The notes: a model not told the origin generated them from the sequence alone. Positions 1-9,264 are shown, numbered from the stretch's first letter. The stretch: DNA of 34,724 nt from Paenibacillus sp. YN15 (GCF_003285005.1 NZ_QMFA01000042.1:36064-70787), one strand, 5' to 3'. Numbers and translations: made by a program.

Positions 1-4
1 CGTC

Positions 5-21
5 AGACCATGGCATGGTCT
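5..21. repeat. Inverted repeat at the window edge
   Basis: AGACCATG (5-12) and CATGGTCT (14-21) form a perfect 8-bp inverted repeat around a single G. It lies about 60 bp beyond the stop codon of the alpha-galactosidase-like gene. No T-run follows it on either strand within the visible sequence, so it could be an operator for a gene to the left or part of a terminator cut by the window edge. Confidence 0.45.
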
Positions 22-80
22 AACAGCCCTCCGTCCGTGGCGTCAAGCACTGATTTTGGCGTAGAGCCATATTTATTCGC

Positions 81-2252
81 TTAAACAACTCCGTTGGACA
101 GACTCCTGGTATACTTGTACAAAACGAACGAGAAGGGGGCGGGCAGAGCAAAGCCGTACTCTCCCCGGCTGTCGGGCTGCAGCAGCAGCGGTTGCGGCGG
201 GGATGGCTGCAGCGAACCGCCGTCCACCCGGATCAGCTCCTCCAGAACAATGGGGGAGCTTTCCGTATTCCATAAGCGGAATTTCGCCGATGGGGCGGGG
301 GCAAGCTCCCGGAAGATCAGCAGGTAGCCGCTGTCTGCGGAGGAGATGCTTTGCAGCCCAGTCCATTCCGCGCCCGAGGGTTCCTGACCCAGGGGCAGAA
401 TGTGGCCTGCCAGAATGGCGCTGTGGTGGGGCTTCACCGCCCGGATGACGGCGGTCAGCGCCTCCGACTGGGCATCATTCAGACCGGAGAGCTCCATCCA
501 TGCCAGCGGATTGGCGAACATGGCCGCTGCCAGGGCGTACAGCTGCCCGCAGCGCGCAGGCGCAAGGGGGTCCGCCCCATACTTCTCAACGTTGCGCTCC
601 ACATTCAGAAATTCCATCTGCAGCCTGCGGGCAGGCAGATACGGACACAGGGTCCACAGATTCCGCAGAGTCCAGTGGGGATAATAATTGAGCCAATCGG
701 TGTAGCGGTTCTCCAGAAAAATGCTGCCGTATTGGGTGCGGCCAAAGTATCCCAGACGTTTCTGTGCAGTGGCGTCCAGATTGAACTGCACCCGCCCCCT
801 GGCGGCCAGAACAACCTGCTGCATGGCTTTGCACAGTCTTTGCTCTCCGGTCTTGGAGCGGATATCGATGCCGTCCAGCTTGAACGCGGCGATGCCGTAT
901 TGCCGGTGCAGCTCCAGCATTCTGGCGGCATCCTGCTCCCAGTGAATGTAGTCGTTGGTGGTGTCCAGAGAGAACCATAGCCCCAGCTTTACGCCCAGCT
1001 GCCGCGCCAGCTCCGCCACAGGGCCAAGCCCGTTGGGGAACCGCTCAGGATGATGGCTCCAGAAATCGCCCCCGCCGCTGTAGAAATCCCCCCACCGGCC
1101 GTTGCCTCCGGCAGCGGCCACGGAATTGGAGCTTACGCCCTTCTGCCAGCCGTCGTCAATCTGGACGATATCCAGTCCAAGCTCCGCCGCTTTGCGCAGC
1201 TCCTGCATCAGGAAATGCTCGTTGACTCTTCCGTCCTTGGAGCGGTCGCCCCAGGTATTGCTCATCATGAAGGCGTCCCGCTCCGGGCGGAATACCCGGA
1301 TGCTGCTGTGGTAGTCGTGAAGCAGCCTGAGTCCTCCATATTCCGAACCGTCGAATACGCCGACTGTGCTGCCGTATGTGCAGATTTCCTCCCCGTCAGC
1401 CTCCTCCCGCCGTATTCCCGTCCCCATAATGGCCAAACGGCAGCCTGTGAGCTGAAAGTCCAAACCAGGCTCCTCCAGCTGTCCAAGCGGGGTGGGCCCC
1501 TCCTTGATCAGAACAAGTCCGGCCTTCGCCAGCGTCCGGCGGAAAAACATCAGATTGCCCTTTAATCCCCTGCGTTCATTCCGGTACAAAAGCCCATGCT
1601 CATGGCTTGCCAGATTATTGTTGGTATCGGTCCGGTCATAGAAGGCCGCCGTCTCCCAGCGGCAATGAAGATGATTCAGCTCCAGCGCGTCCAGATATCC
1701 GCCTTCTGCGGCCGCAAGCTGCTGCGTGGCATTGTTGTCCAGGACGGGGGAGCCGTCTTCTTCACGTTTGTCCGTGTTTTTGTCCTTGTCCCGCCTCTCT
1801 TCCCACAGAAGCAAACCCGCGGGTTTGCCGCTATCCGAAGGGCGGGGAGTGCAAGCCTTCACCGTGAGAACCTGCCGAATAAAGGGGCTATCGGGATAAA
1901 TCGCCGCACTAAGCCGCACGGTCAGCCCCATACCCGGAAACGCCATGTCGATATGAGCCCGCAGGTGCTTGCAGGCGATGCCGCAGTCATCATCCGTGTC
2001 GGCGGATGCGGCGATCCATGCCGCGGCCTCCTCATTGACGGCCTGCCACGGCAGGGCGAACGCCAGCGCAGCAGAGCCGTCCAGCTTGATCCATTCCTCC
2101 TTTCCGGTTTTGTCCAGGAGGGAGACGCAAGCAAGGCGTCCTCCCGCGAAGCTCCAGCTCCGCTCAATGCGGCTGTTGCCCACTGCAATCCGTTCTCCGT
2201 CCGCCAGCACGTAGCAATCCTGCCATTGTCCGATAGTTTTCACTTTATTCAT
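81..2252 (-). CDS. GH36/clan GH-D alpha-galactosidase-like glycoside hydrolase
   Basis: This 723-residue protein has no signal peptide and is probably cytoplasmic. The N-terminal half is beta-rich, as in GH36 enzymes. The central (beta/alpha)8 barrel has the clan GH-D signatures NTWGDRSKDG (about 332-341), DIVQIDDGWQ (361-370) and FKLDG (457-461), where Asp460 is the likely nucleophile. ENRYTDW (about 514-520) holds candidate acid/base residues, although the usual RPDW-type pattern of classical GH36 is not present, so the exact sugar is uncertain. The family hydrolyses alpha-galactosides and sometimes alpha-GalNAc. The ATG at 2252 has only a weak G-rich ribosome site. The gene is divergent from the AraC-family gene at 2355, which suggests that regulator controls it. 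A glycine/serine-rich insert follows residue 371. Confidence 0.85.
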   Translation of the reverse strand: MNKVKTIGQWQDCYVLADGERIAVGNSRIERSWSFAGGRLACVSLLDKTGKEEWIKLDGSAALAFALPWQAVNEEAAAWIAASADTDDDCGIACKHLRAHIDMAFPGMGLTVRLSAAIYPDSPFIRQVLTVKACTPRPSDSGKPAGLLLWEERRDKDKNTDKREEDGSPVLDNNATQQLAAAEGGYLDALELNHLHCRWETAAFYDRTDTNNNLASHEHGLLYRNERRGLKGNLMFFRRTLAKAGLVLIKEGPTPLGQLEEPGLDFQLTGCRLAIMGTGIRREEADGEEICTYGSTVGVFDGSEYGGLRLLHDYHSSIRVFRPERDAFMMSNTWGDRSKDGRVNEHFLMQELRKAAELGLDIVQIDDGWQKGVSSNSVAAAGGNGRWGDFYSGGGDFWSHHPERFPNGLGPVAELARQLGVKLGLWFSLDTTNDYIHWEQDAARMLELHRQYGIAAFKLDGIDIRSKTGEQRLCKAMQQVVLAARGRVQFNLDATAQKRLGYFGRTQYGSIFLENRYTDWLNYYPHWTLRNLWTLCPYLPARRLQMEFLNVERNVEKYGADPLAPARCGQLYALAAAMFANPLAWMELSGLNDAQSEALTAVIRAVKPHHSAILAGHILPLGQEPSGAEWTGLQSISSADSGYLLIFRELAPAPSAKFRLWNTESSPIVLEELIRVDGGSLQPSPPQPLLLQPDSRGEYGFALPAPFSFVLYKYTRSLSNGVV

Positions 2253-2354
2253 GCCCCGCTTTCGTTCCTATGAATAGAGTAGTAATATATTATTAAGCAT
2301 ATATAGGAGCATTTCTTGCATCAACAGTAAATAATTCATAAGGAGTAGTAAAAT
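2253..2354. promoter_or_regulatory. Divergent promoter region between GH36-like gene and AraC regulator
   Basis: This 102-bp AT-rich spacer must hold the promoters of both flanking genes. It contains the perfect 10-bp palindrome TAATATATTA (2283-2292) and AT-rich runs that could serve as -10 elements, but no confident -35/-10 pair can be picked by eye. AAGGAG just before 2355 is the ribosome site of the regulator. Confidence 0.4.
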
Positions 2355-3230
2355 ATGACGGCCAACAGTGTTGGATTCCGCTATCTGTCCGAAAGCTCCG
2401 ACCGGTTGTACCGCATCTATTCCATCGGACATCAGACAATCCGGAGCGAAACGTATTCATGGAATGGCTTGACTAGGGAGGGCGGCGGCTTGATCTTCCA
2501 ATATACGCTGCAGGGGACAGGCTGGCTGGAGGTTGGGGGCGAAAGGCATAAAGTGGGCAGGGGCCGGGGGTTTCTCGTGCAGGTGCCCGGCGATCATAAA
2601 TATGCCTTCGACGCTCATGAAGCGGGGGAGTGGGAATTCATCTGGCTCAGATTCGAGGGGCCGGGGATTGAAGAGCTGTGGCGGGAGTGGATGGACAAGG
2701 TGGGGCCGGTGGCGGAAATTGCCCCCCAGGACCAGCCCATTGTCCTCTTGCATGATTTGTACCGGGACGTGGCGCTGAGGCAGACGGGAGACCGTTTTGC
2801 CATGTCCCTGCGGATTTACGAGTGGATGCTGTCGCTGCTGCGTCTGCTTGCTGGCAAGCAGGGGGAGCCAGCGGGTATTCCCGGTCCGTGCCGCAATGCG
2901 GCTGCCATGATGAACAAATTCTTCGCCAAGGATTTGACCCTTGGGCAGGTAGCGGAGCAGGCGGGGGTAAGCCCCGGCCATCTGTGCGCCATGTTCACCC
3001 GCTATTACGGCGTCACCCCCATCGAATACATCCGGAACCGGCGGCTGGAGCATGGAGCCAAGCTGCTGCGCCAAACGGAGCTTTCCGTATCGCGGATAGC
3101 CGTCCTGTGCGGATACGACAATGCCAGCTATTTCGGCAAGGTGTTTCACAAGGTGCTGGGCATGGCTCCAAGCGCATACCGGCAGCTTCCCCCTGGGGAG
3201 ATTGAGGACGCCATGCGGCTGCTGGAATAA
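2355..3230 (+). CDS. AraC-family transcriptional regulator with N-terminal sugar-binding cupin
   Basis: This is a 291-residue protein of the usual AraC length. Residues about 20-160 look like the AraC-type cupin that senses the sugar, with the typical IWLRFEGPG segment. Residues about 190-285 hold two helix-turn-helix motifs. The first is in the LTLGQVAEQAGVSPGHLCAMF region. The second, ending in the family signature, is in the ISRIAVLCGYDNASYFGKVF region (motif shortened here as SRIAVLCGYDN, then FGKVF). The ATG at 2355 is supported by AAGGAG with 8-nt spacing. It is divergent from the GH36-like gene and converges on the oxidoreductase gene, so it probably controls the alpha-galactosidase-like gene and perhaps the whole sugar locus. 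Confidence 0.92.
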   Translation: MTANSVGFRYLSESSDRLYRIYSIGHQTIRSETYSWNGLTREGGGLIFQYTLQGTGWLEVGGERHKVGRGRGFLVQVPGDHKYAFDAHEAGEWEFIWLRFEGPGIEELWREWMDKVGPVAEIAPQDQPIVLLHDLYRDVALRQTGDRFAMSLRIYEWMLSLLRLLAGKQGEPAGIPGPCRNAAAMMNKFFAKDLTLGQVAEQAGVSPGHLCAMFTRYYGVTPIEYIRNRRLEHGAKLLRQTELSVSRIAVLCGYDNASYFGKVFHKVLGMAPSAYRQLPPGEIEDAMRLLE

Positions 3231-3266
3231 TTCCCCTGGTAATCGGGCCACACGCTGCAGAGAGAC

Positions 3267-4547
3267 TCAGAATGGCAGCTTTTCCACCGTGCCTGTCTTG
3301 CGGGATGACTCTGCAGCGAATCCGATGGCATGTCCGTAGATGGATTGCTCCAGCGCTGTGCAGGAGATGGAGGGCGCTTCCCCCTGAAGCACCCTGACGA
3401 AATCCTGGACAAGCAGCAAATCCCCGCCTCCGTGATGGTCGCCTGAGACGTTCAGGACAACCTCCCGCTCTGTGTAGCCGCTGGCAGTCCGGAAGGAAGG
3501 CCTGCGGATGAGAAAACGCCCGTCCTCCATTACACCCTGAATCTCCCCCTCCGTGCCGATGATATGAAGGGTGCGGCATGGTCTGGTTGTAGCCCCCACC
3601 ATATTGTGGGTGGCGGTGCTCCCGTTGGCGAACCCGATCAGCACGGACTGGCGGTCCACCACATCATTGCCACAATGCCACACACACCTTCCATAAGGAC
3701 TCTCTTCCTTGAGGAGGCGGTGTTTTTCCTCTTGGGACATCGCACTGCCCAGATGCTCATTGGGCCACACATAGAAGCCCCACCAGTTCTGCAGCAGGTA
3801 GTGCTTGGCGGCGGAGAACATGCAGGCATGCTCGATGGCGCAATCCTTCAGACAGCGTGTTCCCGCTCCCGCCGGAGCCCGCTCCGAACGGAAATAGACC
3901 AGCCCGCCCAAACTGCTGACCTGTTGGGGAAATGTATCCCCGTTGAGCCAGGATATCAGATCCAGATCATGGCAGCACTTTTGCATCAGCATGGGGGAGC
4001 CGCATTCCGCCTCGTTGGCCCATTTGCCCCGGATAAAGGAAACCGCCATATGATGATAGCTGACATGCTCGGCAGTCTGAACATTGACGATTTCCCCGAT
4101 TTCCCCGTCCTTCAGAGCCTGGCGGACGGCTGTGTAGAAGGGGGCATAGCGCAGGACATGACAGATCATGACAATCCGGCTGCATCGGCGGGCGCATTCC
4201 TGCAGGCGGATAATTTCCTCCATGCTGACGCCAATGGGCTTCTCCAGCAGGACATGGTAGCCTGCTTCAAGGAAGGGGATTGTCGTTGCGATATGCTGCC
4301 GGTCCATGGTGCCGTTAATAATGGCATCCGCCATCCGGGGACGGGCCGCCGCTTCCTCGGCAGAGCGGAAGCAGGAGGCAGGCTCAAGGCCGTATAACTC
4401 GGCTGCCAATTGTCTCCGCTCATCATCAGGCTCCACCACTCCGGCAATGCGCAGCTTGTCGGGATGCAGCCGGGCATACGAGGCGTAAATCATGGCCCGG
4501 TGCCCGGCGCCGACAATGACGGCTGTGACAGGATTAGGGCCTTTCAT
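3267..4547 (-). CDS. Gfo/Idh/MocA-family NAD(P)-dependent oxidoreductase
   Basis: This 426-residue cytoplasmic protein has an N-terminal Rossmann fold with GAGHR (13-17) and the family motif EKPIG (102-106), whose Lys is the catalytic residue in characterised members. It is longer than the typical 340-residue member and has a Cys-containing segment (CLKDCAIEHACMFSA, about 232-246) before a Trp/Tyr-rich stretch, a pattern I associate with a subgroup of this family. I chose ATG 4547 because GGAGGAGG lies 9 nt upstream; a GTG at 4556 is too close to that site. The start overlaps the end of the DUF4091 gene by 14 nt, so the two are translationally linked at the end of the transporter operon. Substrate unknown: a sugar or uronate, or a redox-type glycosidase function as in GH109. 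Confidence 0.88.
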   Translation of the reverse strand: MKGPNPVTAVIVGAGHRAMIYASYARLHPDKLRIAGVVEPDDERRQLAAELYGLEPASCFRSAEEAAARPRMADAIINGTMDRQHIATTIPFLEAGYHVLLEKPIGVSMEEIIRLQECARRCSRIVMICHVLRYAPFYTAVRQALKDGEIGEIVNVQTAEHVSYHHMAVSFIRGKWANEAECGSPMLMQKCCHDLDLISWLNGDTFPQQVSSLGGLVYFRSERAPAGAGTRCLKDCAIEHACMFSAAKHYLLQNWWGFYVWPNEHLGSAMSQEEKHRLLKEESPYGRCVWHCGNDVVDRQSVLIGFANGSTATHNMVGATTRPCRTLHIIGTEGEIQGVMEDGRFLIRRPSFRTASGYTEREVVLNVSGDHHGGGDLLLVQDFVRVLQGEAPSISCTALEQSIYGHAIGFAAESSRKTGTVEKLPF

Positions 4548-6225
4548 GGACAGCACCCTCCTCCCGGTGACGAAGGTGACGCCGGATCAACCGGTTGACA
4601 GCCTCCCGCTTTTCAAGAAGCCAGCTGTCCTCCCGGGGATAGCTGCTGAAGGTCAGCTGAGTGTCCAGACCTTCCTCCAGCATAGCCAGGACATGCTCTC
4701 TGCCGATCAGGGCCTCGAGACATTCCAGAGCCCGCAGATCCTGCAGCCCTTCATGGAAGGCGGCCAGCCGGATGGATTCAATCGGTCCGTCCGGTCCCGG
4801 ATAGACAACGAAGGCGTCGCCGGAGGGGAAGGCGTGATCGCAATCCGTAACCTGGAATGGATTTAACTGCCGGATGGAGTATTGGCTGTACCAGAAGTTG
4901 TAGCCCCAATGCAGGAACCCGCTGATTTTGTATTTGTACAGCTGCATGCCGATGATCCGGGTGCGGGCAAGGGGATGGGCCATAAAGCGGTTGGATACAT
5001 CTCGGTCCTGGGAGTTGCAATAATACACCCATAAGCCGGGCACCTCCGCGTCAAGAAACGGCTGGACATGGTTGGTGGCGGGCACCGGAACCGGCACCAG
5101 GCCGGATTCATAGAAAGCATAATCCGACAATGCATCAATGCGCGGGTACGCATCCACATGGCCGCTGATCCCTTTTACCGCTTCCCGGTAGGATTCCAGA
5201 TGCTCCAGATGAGGCTCGTCCGACACATGAAAGAAGCAGTTGGAGCCAAGCTGATGGTCTTCAATGAAAAGCCTCAGTTGGGGAAGAAACTGCTTCAGGA
5301 ACGACCGGTATTCGCTCCCGGCCGCATCGGTGTCCCATCCGAACAGCCTTACCGTCCCTTCCTTTGTGTCCGCCATGATTTTCGGCGCATGCTGTGCCCC
5401 CCACTGGGTGAACAAGTGGGAGAACTCAAAATGGGTAATGCCGCATTTCCGGCATAACGCCACCCAACGCTCCAGCTTGGCGAATCCGAAGCTGTAACGC
5501 CCTGCCGAGGCGTACACGTCCACCAATTGGGCAGTGGGCCGTTCTCCTCCCACTTTGGTATCCAGAGGAGGGGTAAACAGCGGGGTCAGCAGCGTGTTGA
5601 CTCCGTTCCTGACGGCGGTGCGAATAAACGCCTCCATCAGTTTCCAATGCTCCTCGCTGAATATCTCCTGCCTGTAATGGGTGGCGATGCAATCCGCATG
5701 GAACCATTCGGTCCGCAGCAGCCTTTGCCCGGGAAGAGTGGCGGGAAGCAGCTGCAGGTTGAGGGTTTCCTCTCCCAATATGCCCTTTTCCGGGGAGCTT
5801 AGCCGGATCGTAATGGGATAGCTGCCTGGAGCATACCGGCAATCCGGGTCCACTTCAATCCGCAGCGAATGCCATTGGCCGCCAAGGGCCGTGATGGGTT
5901 CGCCGGAGGCCAGGCCATAGAGCGGGTCCGGATACAGCCCCGGCGTCCGCCGGAGGACATAATCGTCCGAGGTGTCTCTCACCGGATATTCCGACGGAAC
6001 CAGCCCGATGCGCTGCACCCGAATCGCCTCCTTCAGCCCGGACTCCACCTCTACCTTGATGTCCCGAATCCGTTGGCCGGAACGGAAGGCAATCTGAAAG
6101 GAAAAACGCTCGTTCAGAAGGGCAGAACCCGCCGAATATGCCGAAGCGTCAAGCTCCACGTCAGGGAATACCTTGGGCAGAGAGCTGATGCAACGGGTTT
6201 CGAAGCGGTTTGCATCTGATGTCAT
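4534..6225 (-). CDS. DUF4091 / GH123-like glycoside hydrolase
   Basis: This 563-residue protein has no signal peptide. The N-terminal third is beta-rich; the central barrel-like region holds HVSDEPH (333-339). The adjacent Asp336-Glu337 pair matches the catalytic D-E pair of GH123 beta-N-acetylgalactosaminidases, which use substrate assistance by the N-acetyl group. The C-terminal stretch with PSGDAFVVYPGPDG and LRLAAFHEGLQDLRAL-like residues is typical of DUF4091. ATG 6225 is preferred because AAAGGGGAG stands 9 nt upstream. An upstream ATG at 6261 overlaps the GH88 stop but has no ribosome site. It lies between GH88 and the oxidoreductase in the same operon, so a role in cleaving HexNAc-containing oligosaccharides in the cytoplasm is inferred, not shown. 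Confidence 0.8.
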   Translation of the reverse strand: MTSDANRFETRCISSLPKVFPDVELDASAYSAGSALLNERFSFQIAFRSGQRIRDIKVEVESGLKEAIRVQRIGLVPSEYPVRDTSDDYVLRRTPGLYPDPLYGLASGEPITALGGQWHSLRIEVDPDCRYAPGSYPITIRLSSPEKGILGEETLNLQLLPATLPGQRLLRTEWFHADCIATHYRQEIFSEEHWKLMEAFIRTAVRNGVNTLLTPLFTPPLDTKVGGERPTAQLVDVYASAGRYSFGFAKLERWVALCRKCGITHFEFSHLFTQWGAQHAPKIMADTKEGTVRLFGWDTDAAGSEYRSFLKQFLPQLRLFIEDHQLGSNCFFHVSDEPHLEHLESYREAVKGISGHVDAYPRIDALSDYAFYESGLVPVPVPATNHVQPFLDAEVPGLWVYYCNSQDRDVSNRFMAHPLARTRIIGMQLYKYKISGFLHWGYNFWYSQYSIRQLNPFQVTDCDHAFPSGDAFVVYPGPDGPIESIRLAAFHEGLQDLRALECLEALIGREHVLAMLEEGLDTQLTFSSYPREDSWLLEKREAVNRLIRRHLRHREEGAVHERP

Positions 6226-6253
6226 GATAAATTTCTCCCCTTTATTCTGCGAT

Positions 6254-7387
6254 TTAATCATACCAATAACCCGGGCGCTTGTTCTCCAGACGCATCATCG
6301 CCTCGAGATAGTAGTAATCTCCCCAGATCATATAGTCATCCATGCCTCTTCCTCCCCGGACATGATAAGCACCGTGCTTCAGCAGCCCCTCTGCATCCGG
6401 CTCATGTCTGGTGGAATAGTTTTCGTACAGGGATTGCATGGCGCGTTCTGCAGATTGGGCAAAATAGCGGGTATCCTCTCCCTGCGGGTCCAGATGCTCC
6501 AGCAGCTCCAGAATGCCGCATACTGCAATGGCGGAGGCGGAGCTGTCCCGTGGGGTGTCCCCCGTAACGGGAGCGTCAACATCCCAATATGCCACGTGGT
6601 CATCGGGCAAATGCAGGATGAAGTAGCGGGCCAGCCGTTTGGAGGTTTCCAGGTACAGGGAGTTGCCGGTGTACCGGTAGGACAAGGCAAAGCCGTAAAT
6701 GCCCCAGGCCTGGCCCCGGGTCCAGGTGGACCCGTCCTGATAGCCCTGATGGGTTCCGCCCCGCAGCGGCGTTCCGTCCTCTGGGTCGAACCAGAAGGTG
6801 TGATAGGAGGAATCATCGCCCCTGACCAGGAACCTGCGGCTGATGTCCGCCTGACGCTCCGCAATCTGCCGGTACCGGCTGTCGCCTGTCTGTTGGGACG
6901 CCCAATACAGAAGGGGAAGATTCATCAGGCAGTCGATAATAATTCTTCCCCCATTCTGGGGATCGCCTTCAGTCCCCCAGGCCTGGATAAAGCCTCCCTT
7001 GGGCCGGTAGCGCTCCAGGAGAAGGTCCGCCGCATCCAGAGCCAGCCGGCGGGCTCCCTCATCCCGGGTGGCCATCCATCCCGCCATGGCCGACAGCGAA
7101 TAGAGGAAGCCCAAATCATGGTGGGCCAGATTCACCCGTTCCTCCAGTCTTCGTCTGAAGTCCGCCAGCTGGCGGCGGGCGGCGGACAGCAATTCCCTGT
7201 CGCCGGAATATTCAAAGCCCAGCCAGATCATGCCGGTATAAAAACCGTCGATCCAGTCGGTATTGCCTTCCCATAAGTAATGCTTGCTCGGCGATGCTTC
7301 CCGGGTGATATGCGGGAAAAGCTCCCCGTGGCTTCTGATGTTGTTGTGCAGCTTGCCAATGGCATCTTCAATCGCTGATTTCCACAT
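6254..7387 (-). CDS. GH88 unsaturated glucuronyl/uronyl hydrolase
   Basis: This is a 377-residue protein of the usual UGL length, an (alpha/alpha)6 barrel with no signal peptide. It acts on oligosaccharides made by polysaccharide lyases and releases the terminal 4,5-unsaturated uronic acid by hydration. Asp91 in HHDLGF and Asp152 in IIDCLMNLPLL fit the two catalytic Asp of Bacillus UGL (Asp88 and Asp149). The motif WTRGQAWGIYG (about 235) is a family hallmark. AAAGGAG with 6-nt spacing supports ATG 7387. It follows the permease genes closely and precedes DUF4091. Together with the heparinase-like lyase it argues strongly that the imported substrate is a lyase product. GH105 is the nearest alternative, but HHDLGF favours GH88. 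Confidence 0.9.
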   Translation of the reverse strand: MWKSAIEDAIGKLHNNIRSHGELFPHITREASPSKHYLWEGNTDWIDGFYTGMIWLGFEYSGDRELLSAARRQLADFRRRLEERVNLAHHDLGFLYSLSAMAGWMATRDEGARRLALDAADLLLERYRPKGGFIQAWGTEGDPQNGGRIIIDCLMNLPLLYWASQQTGDSRYRQIAERQADISRRFLVRGDDSSYHTFWFDPEDGTPLRGGTHQGYQDGSTWTRGQAWGIYGFALSYRYTGNSLYLETSKRLARYFILHLPDDHVAYWDVDAPVTGDTPRDSSASAIAVCGILELLEHLDPQGEDTRYFAQSAERAMQSLYENYSTRHEPDAEGLLKHGAYHVRGGRGMDDYMIWGDYYYLEAMMRLENKRPGYWYD

Positions 7388-7409
7388 GCCGTGCTCCTTT
7401 TGATGTCTG

Positions 7410-8291
7410 TTACTCCTTGATGGCGCCGATCATGACGCCCTTCACAAAATACTTTTGCAAAAACGGATAGAGCAGAAGTATCGGAACCGTAGCGACGATG
7501 ATAGTGGCGTACTTGATGGTCTCCGATACAAACTGGGTATCGCCGCCGCCCACGCCGGTGAGCATGTTGTCCGTGCTGTTCTGGATAAGAATCTCGCGCA
7601 GAATCAGCTGCAGGGGAAACAGCTCCCGCGTCCTCAGGAAAATCAGGGCATGGAACCAGGCATTCCAGTGCTGCACGCCGTAGAACAGCACCATTACCGC
7701 CATAACCGGCAGGGACAGCGGAATGATAACGCGAAACAGAATGACCATGTCATTGGCCCCGTCGATTCTGGCCGATTCCTCCAGTGCGGCGGGAACGCCC
7801 TGGAAGGCAGTACGCATAATGATCAGATTGTAGGCGCTGATCAGAGTCGGAAGAATCAGCGCCAGGCGGTTGTCCAGAAGGCCGATGTCTCCCACCAGAA
7901 GATACAGCGGCACCAGTCCGCCTTGGAAGAACATTGTGAAAACAATCATGAACATGATGGCGTTCCTCCACATCACTCCCTGTCTGGAGAGCCCGTAGGC
8001 TCCCAGCGCTGTCATAAACACATTCAGAGTGGTGCCCAGGAGGACATAAAACAGCGTATTCAGATACCCTTTGGGAATCATCGGATTTTCGAATACCCGC
8101 ATATAGGATTCAAAACTGAAGCCCACCGGCTTCCACAGTATTCCCCGCGCCTGATAAAGCTGGGACGGATCGCTCAGCGAGGCGAACAAGACATAAAGAA
8201 AGGGGTACAGAGTGAGAAGAGACAGCAGGACAAGAAAAAGGTAATTGCAAAACTCGAATGTCCGCTCTCCCGGTGTCAATTTGCCTGGCAT
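7410..8291 (-). CDS. CUT1-type carbohydrate ABC transporter permease (LplC/YtcP-like)
   Basis: This 293-residue inner-membrane permease has about six transmembrane segments, starting near FCNYLFLVLLSLLTLYPF. The EAA loop that contacts the ATPase reads EESARIDGANDMVILFRVII, about residues 180-199. The C-terminal end FVKGVMIGAIKE is typical of this family. ATG 8291 is preferred over the longer frame because AAGGAGG lies 8 nt upstream. The gene starts 13 nt after the partner permease stop. No ATPase gene is nearby, as is common in Paenibacillus and Bacillus, where an MsmK/MsmX-type ATPase encoded elsewhere energises several such importers. Confidence 0.93.
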   Translation of the reverse strand: MPGKLTPGERTFEFCNYLFLVLLSLLTLYPFLYVLFASLSDPSQLYQARGILWKPVGFSFESYMRVFENPMIPKGYLNTLFYVLLGTTLNVFMTALGAYGLSRQGVMWRNAIMFMIVFTMFFQGGLVPLYLLVGDIGLLDNRLALILPTLISAYNLIIMRTAFQGVPAALEESARIDGANDMVILFRVIIPLSLPVMAVMVLFYGVQHWNAWFHALIFLRTRELFPLQLILREILIQNSTDNMLTGVGGGDTQFVSETIKYATIIVATVPILLLYPFLQKYFVKGVMIGAIKE

Positions 8292-8304
8292 GCAAGGTTC
8301 CTCC

Positions 8305-9264
8305 TTACCATAGCTTGGTGTCTCCCAGCTTCTTCGCAACGGTGTTGGTCAGAACCAGCAAGGTGAAGTTAATAATGGAATTGAACAGTCCCACAGCGGC
8401 GCTGTAGCTGAAGCTGGCCTCCAGAATGCCCTTGCGGTAGATGAAGGTGCCGATGACATCCGCTGTGGCATAGGTGCTGGGATTATACATCAGCAGGACC
8501 TTTTCGGTGCCTACGGACATAATGGAGCCCATCCGCAGGATGAAGAAAATGACAACTGTAGGCATTATCCCCGGCAGGGTGATGTTCAATGTCTGCTTCC
8601 AGCGCCCGGCCCCGTCTACCCGTGCGGCTTCATACAAGGACGGATCGATATTGGACATGGCGGCCAAATAGACAATGGAACCCCAGCCTACGCTCTGCCA
8701 TACCTCCGACCCGACAAAAATGGTGCGGAACCAGGAGGCCTCCCGGAGGAAGGGGATAGCTTCCATCCCCGCCCATTCCAGAATATTGTTGACAAACCCG
8801 TCCGTTGACAGAAAATCCACCATCATGCCGACGATGACCACCACGGAAATAAAGTGGGGCATGTACGTAATGGATTGGACAACCCGCTTGAAGGAGGAAT
8901 GGCGAACCTCATTAAGCAGCAAGGCCAGAATGATGGGAGCGGGAAAGGCAAACAGAACTTCATAGAAGCTTAGCAGCAGGGTGTTTTTCACAATTCTTCC
9001 AAAGTAAAAGCTGCTGAAGAATTCCTGAAAATGCTCGATTCCTACCCAAGGGCTTCCCCAGATGCCGTCGCCCGGAGAGAAGTTTTTGAAGGCAATCTGA
9101 ACGCCGTACATAGGCGCATAATGAAAGACGGCATAGTACAGGACAACGGGAATCAGCATGACATAAATCAATTTATTCCGGGATAGATCCCGCAAAACGG
9201 CAGTGCCAAAGGAAGATTTGCGGACTGCTTCGGCCGGGAATGTCCGGTTCTGCTTTAATTCCAT
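8305..9264 (-). CDS. CUT1-type carbohydrate ABC transporter permease (LplB/YteP-like)
   Basis: This 319-residue inner-membrane protein is the larger permease partner. Its N-terminal first membrane segment is around LIYVMLIPVVLYYAVF, followed by YGVQIAFKNFSP, which is typical of LplB-like proteins. The EAA loop reads EAARVDGAGRWKQTLNITLP. Five or six further hydrophobic segments follow. ATG 9264 has AAGGGG about 9 nt upstream. It is the second gene after the solute-binding protein with a 33-nt gap and no terminator, so it is co-transcribed. Substrate is inferred from context to be uronic-acid-containing oligosaccharides. Confidence 0.93.
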   Translation of the reverse strand: MELKQNRTFPAEAVRKSSFGTAVLRDLSRNKLIYVMLIPVVLYYAVFHYAPMYGVQIAFKNFSPGDGIWGSPWVGIEHFQEFFSSFYFGRIVKNTLLLSFYEVLFAFPAPIILALLLNEVRHSSFKRVVQSITYMPHFISVVVIVGMMVDFLSTDGFVNNILEWAGMEAIPFLREASWFRTIFVGSEVWQSVGWGSIVYLAAMSNIDPSLYEAARVDGAGRWKQTLNITLPGIMPTVVIFFILRMGSIMSVGTEKVLLMYNPSTYATADVIGTFIYRKGILEASFSYSAAVGLFNSIINFTLLVLTNTVAKKLGDTKLW

